Positions 1 through 10,945 of a stretch of DNA of 64,000 bases are shown one piece after another. The position numbers were made by a program, and so were the translations under genes. The notes beneath the pieces are model-generated. The model made no database searches, had not been told where the DNA came from, and saw only the letters and a list, made by a program, of their open reading frames with translations. Every line of letters begins with the position of its first letter. Position 1 is the first letter of the stretch. This DNA is from Hymenopellis radicata (taxonomy: Eukaryota > Basidiomycota > Agaricomycetes > Agaricales > Physalacriaceae): the NCBI GenBank assembly GCA_015501595.1, contig JADNRX010000311.1, forward strand, positions 1-64,000. Reading direction: 5' to 3'.

Positions 1-1363
1 GATGATGGTTGACGAGGCAACAGCGCGAGGGGAAGCCTTGTGCGGGTGGTGATTTGATACCATTGGCAGAATCGGAGACATCAATGGTCTACCGGAAAGT
101 CAGTGCATATTCGCACTTACTGGCAGAACACGCACCTTGCTATTCGCTAAGCCCGAGAACTTGTGTGAGTCGTCCTGGCGAGGTGGTGTCCTTTAAATTG
201 TGTGCCATCGACGTGCTCCTCCTATGTGCAGGATGTCGTCCTCGCAGCCTGGTACTCCGCAGTCATCCTGTTGTCCATGGTGGGTACGCCGCCGCCATCA
301 ACAGTCTCAACACTGCGTCGGGGCATCAGCACTGGGTCTCACAGGATAAATAATTATGAACATACTTTCGGTCATCGTCCTCCTCGGCGAACGGTCCATC
401 GTAGCTTAGTCGTTGTCATCTCTGTCTTCTTGGTGATGATTTGCGCATGCAGAGAGCTGCTGTTCGGAGGCGGAGAAAGTGAGAGACGGCATAGAAAGGA
501 GGATAAGAAACAGATCTTCGCATTCTGCTTGTCCCCATTCTCCCTCTTCAAGCCTCGGTTCGGAGGCGGCTCGAAAGCGATGCTGACAGATGAAACTAGA
601 CATGCTAACGCCCGCTCTTCAAAAAGCATCCATACGTGCCCTCCACAGCTGCAGATTTGGCAGAGCCATCGCGCGAGACCCTGGTCGCCATGCCGTTGTC
701 GTCCTGGGGACCGATACCGCCGTCGTGGTAGGCATCCTCGCTGGATGGTGCCGCCGTTGTTGCCGTCTTCGCCGGCTGCTCTTGTAGCGCGCTTGTCATT
801 GTCCTCGGGTAGTATCGTCCTTGGGCTCATGTTGTCGCTGATGGCATCCTCGGAAGCCCATGTCGTCCATGTCACGGTTGTTGTGCATGCTTGTCGTCGG
901 TGGTGGAAGAGTGGTGATTTGATCCATAGTGCATGGTGGAAGCAAAAGCGAAGATGACTTGGAAGAAAAAAAGGAAACTGAACATGCACGTGGCTTCGTG
1001 TTGTTAGCGCACGGACCATGACTGGTATAGAGGCTCGATGTATAGAGAAAACATGCAGTATAGGAAAATCTGAGCTGTGTAGGGGATCCGATCACCTTGC
1101 CTATTCCGGCTATACTTTCTATACTCTTCTATTGATCCGCGAATTTACTGATGTTCCTCCCATCACGACGCTCTCCCTCTTTGGTCGCCTCTGCTCCCGA
1201 CTCGTCCCTATTCCCTAGATGCAGGATTTTATATCCTCCGTCGCCTCTTGAACCGGCGCAGCACTTTACGTGCTCCGCTTGGTAGCAGAACAATTTGTTC
1301 TCCTACCGCAAGAGATACATTGCCGCGACTCCCGACGTAAATCCCCCGGCATAGGCAGCTAAT
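1..1363. other. No gene recognised
   Basis: Reading frames here are short and overlapping on both strands and none resembles a family I know. A near-perfect hairpin lies at about 1287-1313 (arms AGAACAA / TTGTTCT inside GGTAG / CTACC). The stretch 590-960 is rich in GTC/GTCGT words like the low-complexity halves of the CATCAGG-ended repeats further right, but no end could be defined. I see nothing firmer. Confidence 0.3.
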
Positions 1364-3755
1364 ATGTCCTTGAACAAGCGCTTCCAGCCCAAAGACTTGC
1401 TTGCCAATCGGCCAAAATCAGACGGTGAGCGCAAATTTCAATATTTCATTTAGCCGTGCTCTACTGATTTTTTAGTTGAATTAAATGCCAATGACGGGTG
1501 CGTAGGCGCTCTCGCCCCCAACAGCTCTTTTTTTATCACATCTTTGATGGACACCTCCAGTCTACCCGCCCCACCTGCAGGACACGTCCAAGTCTGCACC
1601 GAGGGACACTTTGGCGTACATGACCCCACCCGTGCGCCACAATTCTATGATGAGCGCACACTACACTTCGCCGTCTTCCCCACTCTTCCGACAGACGAAT
1701 CTGACCCCTACTATCCTCACCGCCACATGTGGAAGATTTCGGGAGAGGACGACATCAATTGGAACATGGGGGGCTTAGCGGGGTGGGCCTCGTCAAACGT
1801 CAATTCTTCGTTCGTTGTCGGGCGGCTGTGAAGTGGGCAGATGAACACGCCAACACGTACTACTGTACCGTTTCGACTGGTAATTCGCATACCGGATCAC
1901 GGACCGTCGCGAAGCGAAGCTATAGATCATATCGCGTCACGGTCCATTTTTCCAGGCACAGATCACCCAAAATGGAAATTTTCGGCCCCGCCTAGCGGCG
2001 GGGCGTCCAAATCAGGTAATTCCCGTGTTCGTGCCTAGAAACGAAGCTGTTCGCTGTAGGTTCGCGGCATATCGCGTCACATGCCGCGAACCTATGGTCG
2101 AAACGGTACAGTACGAGTGCGAATGAGAACGAGACCACCCAACATGAAATACATCCATTTCCTCGATATGTGTCTCCCCCGTCTCAAACAGTTTCTCTCT
2201 TGTTTGGAATTCGTCTCCAATAATCTCACCGCCATCCGCATCATGATGAACGGGCTATTCCGTATCTGGTTGGATGTTTCGGCAAGTGTGGATTATATGA
2301 CCATGTACCAACCCGTCCTCCGCCACGAACGCGCCATACATGATCTACCCACTCTCTCATGCACCGTCGGCGTCTTTACTTCTGAACATCACGTAGTCGA
2401 GATGTTTTCCCTCACTCCCAACGTACTACATCCGTGAACTCGATGATTTCAACACCCAACGCATCCTCACAGTTGTTTCCCTTCAGGAACCTCCATCATA
2501 CAGTCCTCCTCCTCAGCATTTCCCATCGTTTTTTCTGGCTCGAGCGATGACCCCGCCAAATTGGGCTCAGAAGTGCGCTTTTTGGATCGGTTCCTGCACT
2601 TTCGAACGAGCATTGTTGGCTTTGTTCCGCTGCCGCCAACTATCACCGAGAACACTGTGGCCTTGTCTTCCCTCGGCACTCAACATTCAACGAGCTCGCT
2701 GAAGGCGGCGCGCGAGCAGGCAGCCAAGGTTCAGAAGAAGTCAAAGCCTCAAGGTGAGTATTTCCTGATGTTTCTATTCTTTGATTGACACAATTTCAGA
2801 TCCGAATGCCCGTAATCTATTTGAAGATCACGCACGCGAACCGTATGCACCTCCCCTCCACCCCGGTTGGCGCGGAATCAATCTCGAGGTGAACACAGAG
2901 CATGTTGAGGAGAAGCGGCGACTCCAGCGTCAACGCAAGGAGCCGTTACTCACTGCAAAATATATGCTCCCTCCTCCTGGTCTCTTCCTTCGCAGTACCC
3001 TGTCCGATGACCTCCTCACCGTCTTTCTGAATCAATTTCACCACATTTTCGAGGCCCTGGTCTACCGCATTAACTGTCTCCAATCCGAAGCCCCCCTGCT
3101 GTCGAGTCAGGAATAGAGAGATGTTTTATTCCTTGCCCGTCAACAAGAACATGAAGAGGGTCAGCACATCACTCGTCGTGCCGAAGCCCTCGCCAAGACA
3201 GCTGCATCGCTTGGTAAGGCGCTATCATCCGGCGGTGTCTCCTTCTTAGCCGTGTGTCCCACTCCTCCTGGCGGTTTTGTGCTCCCACCTGTTGACAGCG
3301 GCCGCAATTGGATGTGGTGCCTTTTCGAGATCAACTTTTGCTATGAGTTGGTCATGCTCGACGACATTGTGGCAGACCCCAAGGCTATGTTGTCGCGGGT
3401 CGGTGCAGACTTGGATTCTCCTACTGAGGATGAGGAAGGCGCTGCATATGAGGCCCGATATGATGAGATCGTAAGCATATTTCCTGAGGAATCATTTCTT
3501 CAGATCGATCCATCTCGGTCGTGGGAAGGACTTTGTTCGAAGGAGTGGGCACCTCGGGCGGAACGGTTGGAGAGGCTGTGTCGGGTGATGGGAATGTGGC
3601 CAAAAGTGCAGAAGCCTGCGATTCTCAAGGTTCCGATCAGCCCCCAAGAATCAGCACAAGGTTTTGCCCAAGAGCGGGCCTTAGCTTTACTATATGCACA
3701 GACATTTTATGATACGTTCGAGCGCCCCGCAATTCTTCCGCGCGCATGGTTGTAG
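1364..3755 (+). pseudogene. Decayed multi-exon gene, copy A (unknown family)
   Basis: A broken protein-coding gene of unknown function. A start at 1364 opens MSLNKRFQPKDLL, interrupted by an intron at about 1421-1471, then runs in frame to 1831. After a MITE insertion (1863-2111) coding resumes around MKYIHFLDMCLPRLKQ, breaks by small indels near 2420 and 2530, and continues through an intron at 2754-2799 (GTGAG..TTCAG) whose splicing keeps frame. The frame from 2800 to 3755 is open except for one TAG at 3114-3116. Downstream a block WCLFEINFCYELVMLD resembles WELNELGFRFEMCMLD in the decayed gene at 14186-16418, so the two may be distant paralogues; that link rests on by-eye similarity over one motif. 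It could be an old transposon-carried gene. The stops, indels and MITE make function unlikely. Confidence 0.55.
1863..2111. mobile_element. TA-flanked MITE, 249 bp
   Basis: Inverted ends CTGTACCGTTTCGAC (1863) and its complement at 2097-2111 are flanked by TA on both sides. The inside holds a 14-base inverted repeat TAGGTTCGCGGCAT around a 10-base loop (about 2057-2094) and a CG-rich centre. End sequence, TA duplication and CG-rich centre match the elements at 27725-27946 and 42143-42375, which suggests one Tc1/mariner-type non-autonomous group. It lies inside the decayed gene 1364-3755. Confidence 0.75.
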
Positions 3756-3789
3756 TAAAAAAATTTGTATTTCTATATCTTGGACATGT

Positions 3790-3985
3790 TGTATAATATT
3801 TTTTTTGGCATACTAACTGGCGAGTACTCGCGACGAGTCCGAAAGGTCTGAGACCTGAGTTCGAGACTCTTGTAAGACTCGAGTCAGCTGGGCTCGCGAG
3901 TCGAGTCGAATCCGAACTCCAAGATGCCCGAGACGAGCTGATTCATGAGTTACTCGCGGATTCAACCGACTCGTGAAGATCTCTA
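3790..3985. repeat. Solo arm of hAT-like GAGTC family
   Basis: A 200-base array of GAGTC / GACTC / ACTCGCGAGT words ends in GACTCGTGAAGATCTCTA at 3985, a diverged form of the family end GACTCGTTGAGGTCTCTA. The order of words read from 3985 leftward follows the L-type arm of the complete element at 19282-20420. No opposite end or 8-base duplication was found, so it is a fragment. Confidence 0.6.
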
Positions 3986-4228
3986 TGCCGGGCTTAGCGG
4001 ATTGGACTTGGGGTATCTCAAGAAGCAATATAAGAGCCACCAGATGCTTCCTTCTGCTGCAATTAGAGAGCTCAAAGAATCTCTTAATCTATAGACTCAA
4101 TTACTACTCATTTTGGCTATAAATATACATGTGGCGCAATTTTTTAGTTTCCATTCTCGAGATTTGGAACCGTGATAACGTGACTGTCACGGCTTACCTA
4201 AAGGTGCAGTGTTCCCACGCTCTCCACC

Positions 4229-5900
4229 TTAGTGCGTCTTGGTCGGATTTAAGCCGAGGTTGAGTGCTTCCAATATGGGACCGTCGTATGCGTATGACAG
4301 GCGCTCGACGAGGCGGACTTGTTCGGTGGAGCCGTGGAGGTGGTAGTGGTGCATGAGGAGAATATTATGCGGGAAATCCCAGAATTAGAGCAAGGCACGA
4401 GTGTATACCCGGGTGCACCGCGACCTGTCCGGCAAATACTTGGGTCCTAGAAGCCGGACTTGCCACCCGGCAGCACACCCGGGTACCCGCAAGTACTTGA
4501 CCCGCGGGTCAAGTACTTGGCAAGTACTTGCCTTTCAGGCAGGTATTTGTGACATCCGGGTGAGGCAAATACTTGCAGAAGTATTCACCTCCTGTCAGTG
4601 TTTTCGTGCGCGCCGACGACCCCCGGGCAATTGCACGGGGGTTATCGATAAGCACGAGCCATGAGCTTTGAGTCCCGGCTGCTTGAACAGACAAGCACTG
4701 GGATCAAGCAGCATGGGGGGATGGGTGGGGTTTGATAAGGGAGGTAAAGCGGGGTATGGTGAGGTCGAGATGGCGCCTGCGATAAATGTTGGACCGTTGC
4801 TAGGGCGTCGTGGCCTTAGCAACGGCCTTTCACAGCGTCCCAGGGCATCCAGCAAGTGTTGCGTGTTGTTGCTGCGGTAGATAAGAAAAGAAAAAGAAAA
4901 ACAGAAAGAGAAAACTATGTACCGTTCGAGGCTGGATGCGTCCACGACGCCCTCCAGCCCAAAAATGCGCGTTCGACAGTACGGCGGCCTCGGACAAGGG
5001 CTTACGCGTTGTGGAGGGTGGTCAGATTGGTGTCGTCGCGAAGACGAACACCAGAGGGCACCCGAACCATATCCCTGGTGCGCGAGGCGGCGCAAATCCG
5101 ACGGCTAGGCACCCGTATCCGCTGTTCCAGAGTACAGCGGCCTCATCCCGAGGGCTTACGCGTCGCGGATGTCGTCGCACTGGTGCCGTCGCGCAGACAA
5201 GCACCAGAATGCGCCCCGGAACGTATCTGAGGGCGCAGCGATTGGCGTGAAGCCAAACCGCACCAGAAAAGCGAGAGAACACGGAGAAAACAAGAAGAAT
5301 AAGCCCCAGAACAAGTTGCGGGGCCGACGAACACAACGTTAACGTCATGTTGTGGTGGTACGAGGCAGAAAGATATGATCACAGCGGATCGATCGTTATC
5401 CGGCAGGTGCCGGGACGCTCGGCCAGCTCGGCGATCACCGAAATTCGTCGGCAGCATCGTTTCTCAACGATGTTGAGCTCGTTTGAGCTCAAATAAAATG
5501 TAATAAATTCCCAAAAATTTGTATTGACCTACCTGCAGGTACTAGGCAAGTACTTGGGGCAAATACTTGCCTCGGCAAAGCCATACTTGCCATCTGTGTC
5601 ACCACCCGTGGGAAACAGATACTTGCCATCCGGGTGCCGGGTGCGGCACCACCCGGGTGATGCCGATACTTGCAAGTACCTGCAAGTACCTACCACTCGT
5701 GCCTCTCTCTACCCAGAATGAGTTTTTGAGGCTGACGAGCGTGGTCGTAGATGACCTCGAGGTTGGTGATGACTTTGTAAAAGTCTTTGTACCACTGGCC
5801 ATGTTCGTTGAGTTGGAAAGGACCAGCGGCATAGTCGATTTCGAATTCGTCGTAGTAGATGCGGGATATGAGCATGATGGTGATCGTGATCATTGAGCCC
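4229..5900 (-). pseudogene. Decayed gene split by a hAT-like element
   Basis: Minus-strand coding runs from about 5893 down to 5720 (residues such as NEHGQWYKDF and NLEVIYDHA). It resumes on the other side of the element 4386-5711, from 4377 to a TAA at 4229-4231, with residues NILLMHHYHLHGSTEQVRLV. Taking the element and one copy of its 8-base duplication out joins a frame that reads NSFWDFPHNILL across the site. The upstream half needs one small frameshift to reach that frame. The 5-prime side is cut at 5901 by a CATCAGG-type end. I do not recognise the protein. Confidence 0.5.
4386..5711. mobile_element. hAT-like non-autonomous element, CAAGTACTTG arms
   Basis: A complete 1326 bp element. 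Ends are TAGAGCAAGGCACGAGTG and, inverted, TAGAGAGAGGCACGAGTG, fitting the hAT YARNG rule, flanked by the perfect 8-base duplication CCCAGAAT (4378-4385 and 5712-5719). Both arms are arrays of CAAGTACTTG-type palindromes (4430-4585 and 5525-5695). Next to the left arm is the family hairpin at about 4604-4658 with core GGGCAATTGCACGGGG. The body carries GGGCTTACGCG twice (near 4998 and 5154) and a TTTGAGCTCAAAT tract near 5483. No transposase is encoded, so it must move in trans. It sits in the decayed gene 4229-5900. Confidence 0.85.
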
Positions 5901-6544
5901 CATCAGGAAACTGCCTTTAGCATCAAGGCACCTCAAGTTAAGGTCACTTCTTTGAGGCACTTAAGGCTGCCAGAGGACCTCAAGGTACCCCAGGCATCTC
6001 AAGGCACTAGACCACAGTCTTAAGATGCTTTGAGATGCTTTAGGTAGCCTTGAATCCATAGTTCGCACAGCATCTGCTTTGAGTAGATTTAAGTTAGCTT
6101 GAGGCTACAGTTGTTTGTAGAGTTCCTTGAGGCAAGCTAAGGCTTCTCAGTTCTAAGTCGGGAGTTCCATTTCGCGGAGGCAGTCACCACACAAAGGTGA
6201 GGCCACTAATACTCCATTTAATCATCTGAATCACAAATACAGGGAAGCAAGTCATGCACGATGGAAAGGGGAACAGAGATACATTCTCAGTCTGAATCAC
6301 AAGTAAGAACAAAAGAAGGTATTACATAGTAACTTGGCCGCCGCACAACGGCACCTCCCAATGAAATACATCCAATGAAGTTAATAATAACTCCTCTGTC
6401 TGCACTTGGAGATATTCCGTGCAGTAAAACATTGCGCTGTTCTGCCATCAACTGCGGTTGCATTGACAGAATGGGCTCAACGGGGAAGGATAGTAAGAGG
6501 CACCATCACTAGACATGAGCTGGATGGCCACGTCCGCCCAATTA
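5901..6544. mobile_element. Left end of a CATCAGG-type element (partial)
   Basis: CATCAGGAAACTGCC at 5901 matches the left ends of R1-R3 (CATCAGGAAAAG) and X (CATCAGGAAATGCCC). About 250 bases of CTCAAGG / CACTTAAG words follow, as in the left end of X. No matching CCTGATG end was found, so the right limit is unknown. From 6150 to 6540 I see nothing recognisable. Confidence 0.45.
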
Positions 6545-6821
6545 GAGTTTATAAGTCCGGTTGGGTCCAGTTGCGGCACCCAAATTTGGAAGGACCGGCA
6601 ACCGCAACCGGTTGCCCAACACGACTTTTTGCGTCAACCGCCACAACCGGTTGGGACCACTAGCGGTCGCGACCAGTTGAAACTGACATCTCAACATGCT
6701 CTCGCAGCATCATTTATGCCCGTTGGTGGCCCCCGAGCAATTGCGCAGGGGCTACCCAATGTGCATAAGCCACGGGGAGCAATGATGGAGGTGGTGGGAA
6801 TGATGAGAGTGTGGCGCGTCC
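6545..6821. repeat. hAT-like arm with AACCGGTT words and hairpin
   Basis: It begins TAGAGTTTATAAGTCCGG at about 6545 (YARNG form). The following 120 bases hold AACCGGTT palindromes and variants near 6557, 6607, 6640 and 6672, and then the family hairpin at about 6714-6776 (core GAGCAATTGCGCAGGGG). The order end, array, hairpin is that of the R arm in complete elements. The opposite arm is missing; the body is cut at 6822 by the next arm. Confidence 0.5.
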
Positions 6822-7012
6822 TAGAGACCTCAACGAGTCCGACGCGAGTCAGACTCGCGACTCGTGACGCGAGTACTCATGCCAAACTAAGTCCAGTTCG
6901 GACTCGCGTCGGACTCGACTCGCGATGACTCACGAGTCGTTGCGAGTCTACTCGCGAGTCCTTACCACGAGTCCGAGTCATCTTACACACTCACGAGTAC
7001 TCACGAGTCCAT
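6822..7012. mobile_element. Terminal arm of the hAT transposon
   Basis: It starts TAGAGACCTCAACGAGTC at 6822, followed by about 190 bases of GAGTC / ACTCGCGAGT words ending 28 bases before the stop of the hAT transposase. Read left to right it matches, word for word with scattered changes, the inverted right arm (R arm) of the small element 19282-20420. This ties the small elements to the transposase gene. The preceding 8 bases are GCGCGTCC. A copy of these beside another end was not found, so the far end of the transposon is unresolved. Confidence 0.65.
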
Positions 7013-7039
7013 GGCCGAATCTACATACAATTCACCTAA

Positions 7040-10000
7040 CTACAAAATTTCTACATCACTATCACTATCATCTTTGTTAGGCTTACGCGACGCCTTCGCG
7101 TTGAACAATCTAATAATGACATCCTCGGGCACCAGTCCGGACTTAAACCAATTCTTCAGAACCACCGAAGCACGTACCGAATCGTCCGATAAGTTGTGCC
7201 TATGCTTGGTGACGGTTAACCCGGCCACGGAGAACATACGTTCGACATCTGTTGAAGTAGCTAGAGACAAAATCAACAACGAAGATACAATTCGTTGCAG
7301 AGGAAAAGTCTTACCAGGCATGCTAAGGTAATCCAAGGCCATTAGTGCCAAGGCGCCTTGCATCGTCATCGTAATCTTTCCCGACTTATCCAGTGAATCG
7401 AGGAAGGCCGCTCAGTAACGGATCGGATCCGTACATGTTGGAACAGTTGGGGCGGCCAAGTACTCATCGAGTACATCGAGCTCCTGGTTTAGCCCGAAGT
7501 TGCCGATTTTTAAGAATAGATTCTCTGCAGCCGCCTGTGAAAAACTGTTAGAAAATGCGGCGATTCAGAGTGTCAGACGTACACCGGCAGTAATAACAAC
7601 AGGTGGTGGCGCGGGGACACGAGGCTTATAATACTTGTTCCATTCCTCGCGCGTATGCTCGATGGCTGCTGTAATCCACGAGGGCTGCCAATTGCGTGAG
7701 ATAAAGTAGGAGGTCTTGTATCGCGGCATCATAACTAACAACTCGATTAGGCAGGAAGTTACCAAAATAACGAATACATACTCATTGAAATGCACATCAT
7801 GATATTCTCGTCGGTCTTGGCGTAGTACTTGAGAATCGTTGCACGCCCGCATGCAGCGGCAGCATGAATAACCAGCAATTTGTCCGTATCGATAATGACC
7901 TTATCAAGGTTGTCAACAAGGGTGTCCATGACGGGAATGGCCTCGAAAATCAGAGGAATCTTAGACTGGCAGATATACTTGGATGCTTGCAAGAAGAGCT
8001 AGAAACCAATGCATAAGAACGAGTACAATTACATGACGGAAAATGTAGATACAAGGAGAAGGTCTCGGAGCTGGCGGAGCATCTCCCATTCGGCTGGCGT
8101 CAACTTGAACTTCGACATTTTCTTCTTCGCAACCTTGTTAAGATCGGGCTGCTTGCAGAAGCTATCGAGCGCCGGGGCCAGGAGTAGCGCGCGATCGAGG
8201 ACGGGGTGCAATGAGTTCCAGCGTGTCGCCACCATGCGGATCATCTTCTTGGGCTTCAAGTTGTGCTTGGGGCACTCCTCGGCGAGGATCAACTGCAGAT
8301 TGTGGCTGTTGAAGATCCGCTTGCCCAGCTTCATGATCTAAATTACTGATGAGTTATTGCAGACAAATAAATGCACCAGCAGACACACCTTCGTAACTGC
8401 TGCCCGTGCATGCTTCCTGTCATCGTCGGTGAGCTCCTGTACCTCCTTCAAAGCATCCGACAAGGTATCAAGGGCGGCCTCAAGCGTCGCTGCCTGCTCC
8501 GCATCTACCTCGTCCACGGCGGCCTGATCAACCTCATCCGGATCATCCTCATCCTCCTCGATATACAGATTTCCTTCCTCATCGTAGTCTGTGCTCGCAT
8601 CGTAGTCATCCAAGCCCTTCTTGATCATTTTTTTTCGAAATGAACTGGCGCATGCATGCCTGCTGTCAGTCAGTACAGCTCGGCAACATGTAATGTATGT
8701 TTACCTTTACAGAGAGGTCATTGATATGCCCCACGCAGCCTACGAAAGTCGCGCGACCAGCAGGAGAAGTCGCTGGAAGCTTCTTTTCCATACTGTCAAC
8801 TGTGGCGGGATTGATGTTGGCATTATCGCCACAGAACCCGAGGAGCTTCATGATAATATCGAAATCCTCAGCGCAGTCGAGCGTTCGTTTACCGAGATAT
8901 TCAGCAGTGTGGCGCTTATGCAGCCTGTAATAAATTAAATGTGAGTCAGCGAAGTAGATACAATGAAGGTGAAAGGACATACAGAACCATATCCAGGTGC
9001 ATAAGATCAATGGCACACTTCTCGCGGCTAAAGAACACGAGAGCAATTCCTTGACTGGAGCGCTTTCCGCCTGATGCCCAGCCATCAAAAACCATATGAA
9101 GACGCCCCAGAACATCATCCTTCAACACGAATTAGAGAAGTCAACACAAAAAATGCAAGCAACGTACTTTCAGTTTCTTGCGCACGATGACTTTGGTCAC
9201 CTCGTAAGTTTCTTTGACGTCTTTTGACAGAGTATTGGCGGAGAAGACGCGCGCCTTCGCATTGTTCATCGTGACAATTGACCGCATCGGGTTGAACTCT
9301 GCAATAGCGAACGGGCATTGGCACAGGCAGATCAACTCGACAAGATGGTAGCGCAGACGGCCATCCGAATACGTTAAGCCACGGGCGAAGGGTTCGATGG
9401 AAGATTGTTGCTGGACGACGGTGGGACAATGCTGGACATGACGAACGAGGTTACTAGTCGACTTGTCGGTAAAATCTCAATGGACGACTAGATCCGGTCG
9501 CCTATGAACGAGGTGAGATGCAGTAAAGAAGCACAAGCCAAACTTACAATTTGCAGACGAACACCTGTTGATATTCGCCATTTTCACCGGCATTCTCCAC
9601 CCACTCGACTGCTGGGGCGCTGAAGTGAGTGTAGCACTCAGAGCTCCAACGAGCGACGAGCTTTTCTAGGGGTTAAATCAGCACCAAGAAAGCAGGTTGA
9701 GTTAGTACACTTACTCAAGCGTTTGTCCCAAAACCCACGGGAGTCTTCGCCCTCTTCATCGTCACTGGGCATCTCGGAGACGCCTTCAGAGACACCTTCT
9801 GAAACCAACTCGATGGTATCCTCGACGACCTCGACCTCCACACCTGCAACCTCCGACTCCGCCTCAGACTCAGACGGGTCAGGCTGCTTCTTCTTTCCAC
9901 GACCACCAGAGGCCTTTTTGCCTCCGCGTGAGCTCGAACGTGGACGCTTGGTAGGAGGCTTGGAAGACTTCCCGACAGTTTCGGCACGCTTGCGCTTGGG

Positions 10001-10063
10001 GAGATCGCTGAGTGAGGGGGACGAGACGGAACGACGAGGATGACGGGGAGGCATTTCTGTCAT
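7040..10063 (-). pseudogene. hAT-family transposase with two nonsense codons
   Basis: A cut-and-paste DNA transposase of the hAT superfamily, acting in the nucleus on ends with 8-base duplications. I read 11 exons, approximate limits 9715-10063, 9548-9665, 9168-9501, 8983-9119, 8705-8924, 8389-8659, 8053-8337, about 7795-7998, 7583-7734, 7315-7534 and 7040-7260, with introns of about 45-61 bases. The order is: a basic, Ser/Lys-rich N-terminus with an acidic tail; a BED-type zinc finger (VFVCKL ... NLVRHVQHC); a DDE core (VFDGWASGGKRSSQGI, CGDNANINP, CVGHIND); an acidic insertion; MVATRWNSLHPVL; and a C-terminal dimerisation region, ATSTDVERMFSVAGL spliced across the last intron, then KHRHNLSDDSV. 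TGA at 9477-9479 and at 7412-7414 replaces in-frame codons, the second almost surely Trp. Other frames stay open, so the damage looks recent. Confidence 0.85.
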
Positions 10064-10512
10064 GTTGAAAATGGGTGATCAAAGCGACTATAAGTATGAT
10101 TAGAGTGAGTCGACTAAAGTAGAAAAATAGACCAACTTACCAGGTTAAGCACCGAAAGAGCGCTATCGATGGCCAGGCAGAAGGATACAGCGGCCTGGAG
10201 AGATATTACTGGATGATAAGAAGGAAATGAAATCGATTTACCAATGATTGAGACCGAGTATTCGTCTCCTGCGCCACAGAGACCGAATGACACACTAGTG
10301 GGGAGAAAAACCATTGAAATCAGAATGAAACAGGTAAGAAAGACCCACCAAATCTCGGCGGCGCAATAAAATGCCACTATCGATGACCTGGGCGGTCTAT
10401 GCATTCCCCATTCGAAGGCCCGCTGACAATCGCCAGCAAGGAGAAACTGGCAATCGCCAATCTCTAGTGAGCCGGGCACCCGAAATCCATCGATAAGTGT
10501 CGTCCTCAGCAC
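10064..10512 (-). CDS. Hypothetical spliced exons upstream of hAT
   Basis: On the minus strand good splice signals bound small exons. One donor follows GCCGAGATTTG near 10350; exon pieces at about 10242-10294 and 10141-10206 encode SVSFGLCGAGDEYSVSI and then a hydrophobic stretch ISLQAAVSFCLAIDSAL; a last donor GTAAGTTGG lies near 10140. The next acceptor lies just before the hAT start codon. They may be 5-prime leader exons of the transposase transcript or the end of a separate gene that includes the exon array to the right. No family recognised. Confidence 0.3.
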
Positions 10513-10945
10513 CTAGCGGCTGGTCCACCGCACTTCGACATCCGTGTTTGCTGCTGGCAATCGCTTGACAGCGGAGAAATGGCAATCGCCATATTCCCAT
10601 AAGGTCGCGGTCCGAGGTCGACAAGGCACTCCAGTTGGAGCAGACGATGTTGCTGGCAATCGCCAGAGCAACGAGACTGGCAATCGCCATGTCCAAGGAG
10701 GGAGTCGGTGGTGGGAAGGAAGACGAGGGCGCTTACAAGGCCCAAACAAGTGACTGGAGTCACGTGATGTGACCTGTAGCTGAAGCGGCGGGGACACTCA
10801 GAGTGGCCTCAAAGGTGGTATCGGAGCGAGATTCACACCAAGGAAGATCAGGACAAGTAGAATACAATTGTTATCATTTCGAGTCAAATTACTGATTTGT
10901 TACGGAATTGTACATAGATAAATGTAAGTAATGATATCGTAGTGG

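Noticed and set aside
202..1019. 251-codon plus and 215-codon minus overlapping frames
   Set aside because: Both strands open at once, no family resemblance, no splice or start support; low-complexity composition.
2760..2775. CCTGATG at about 2764 as the right end of the element that starts at 5901 or another CATCAGG element
   Set aside because: It lies inside a short intron (2754-2799), has the wrong position for the 5901 end, and no flanking similarity.
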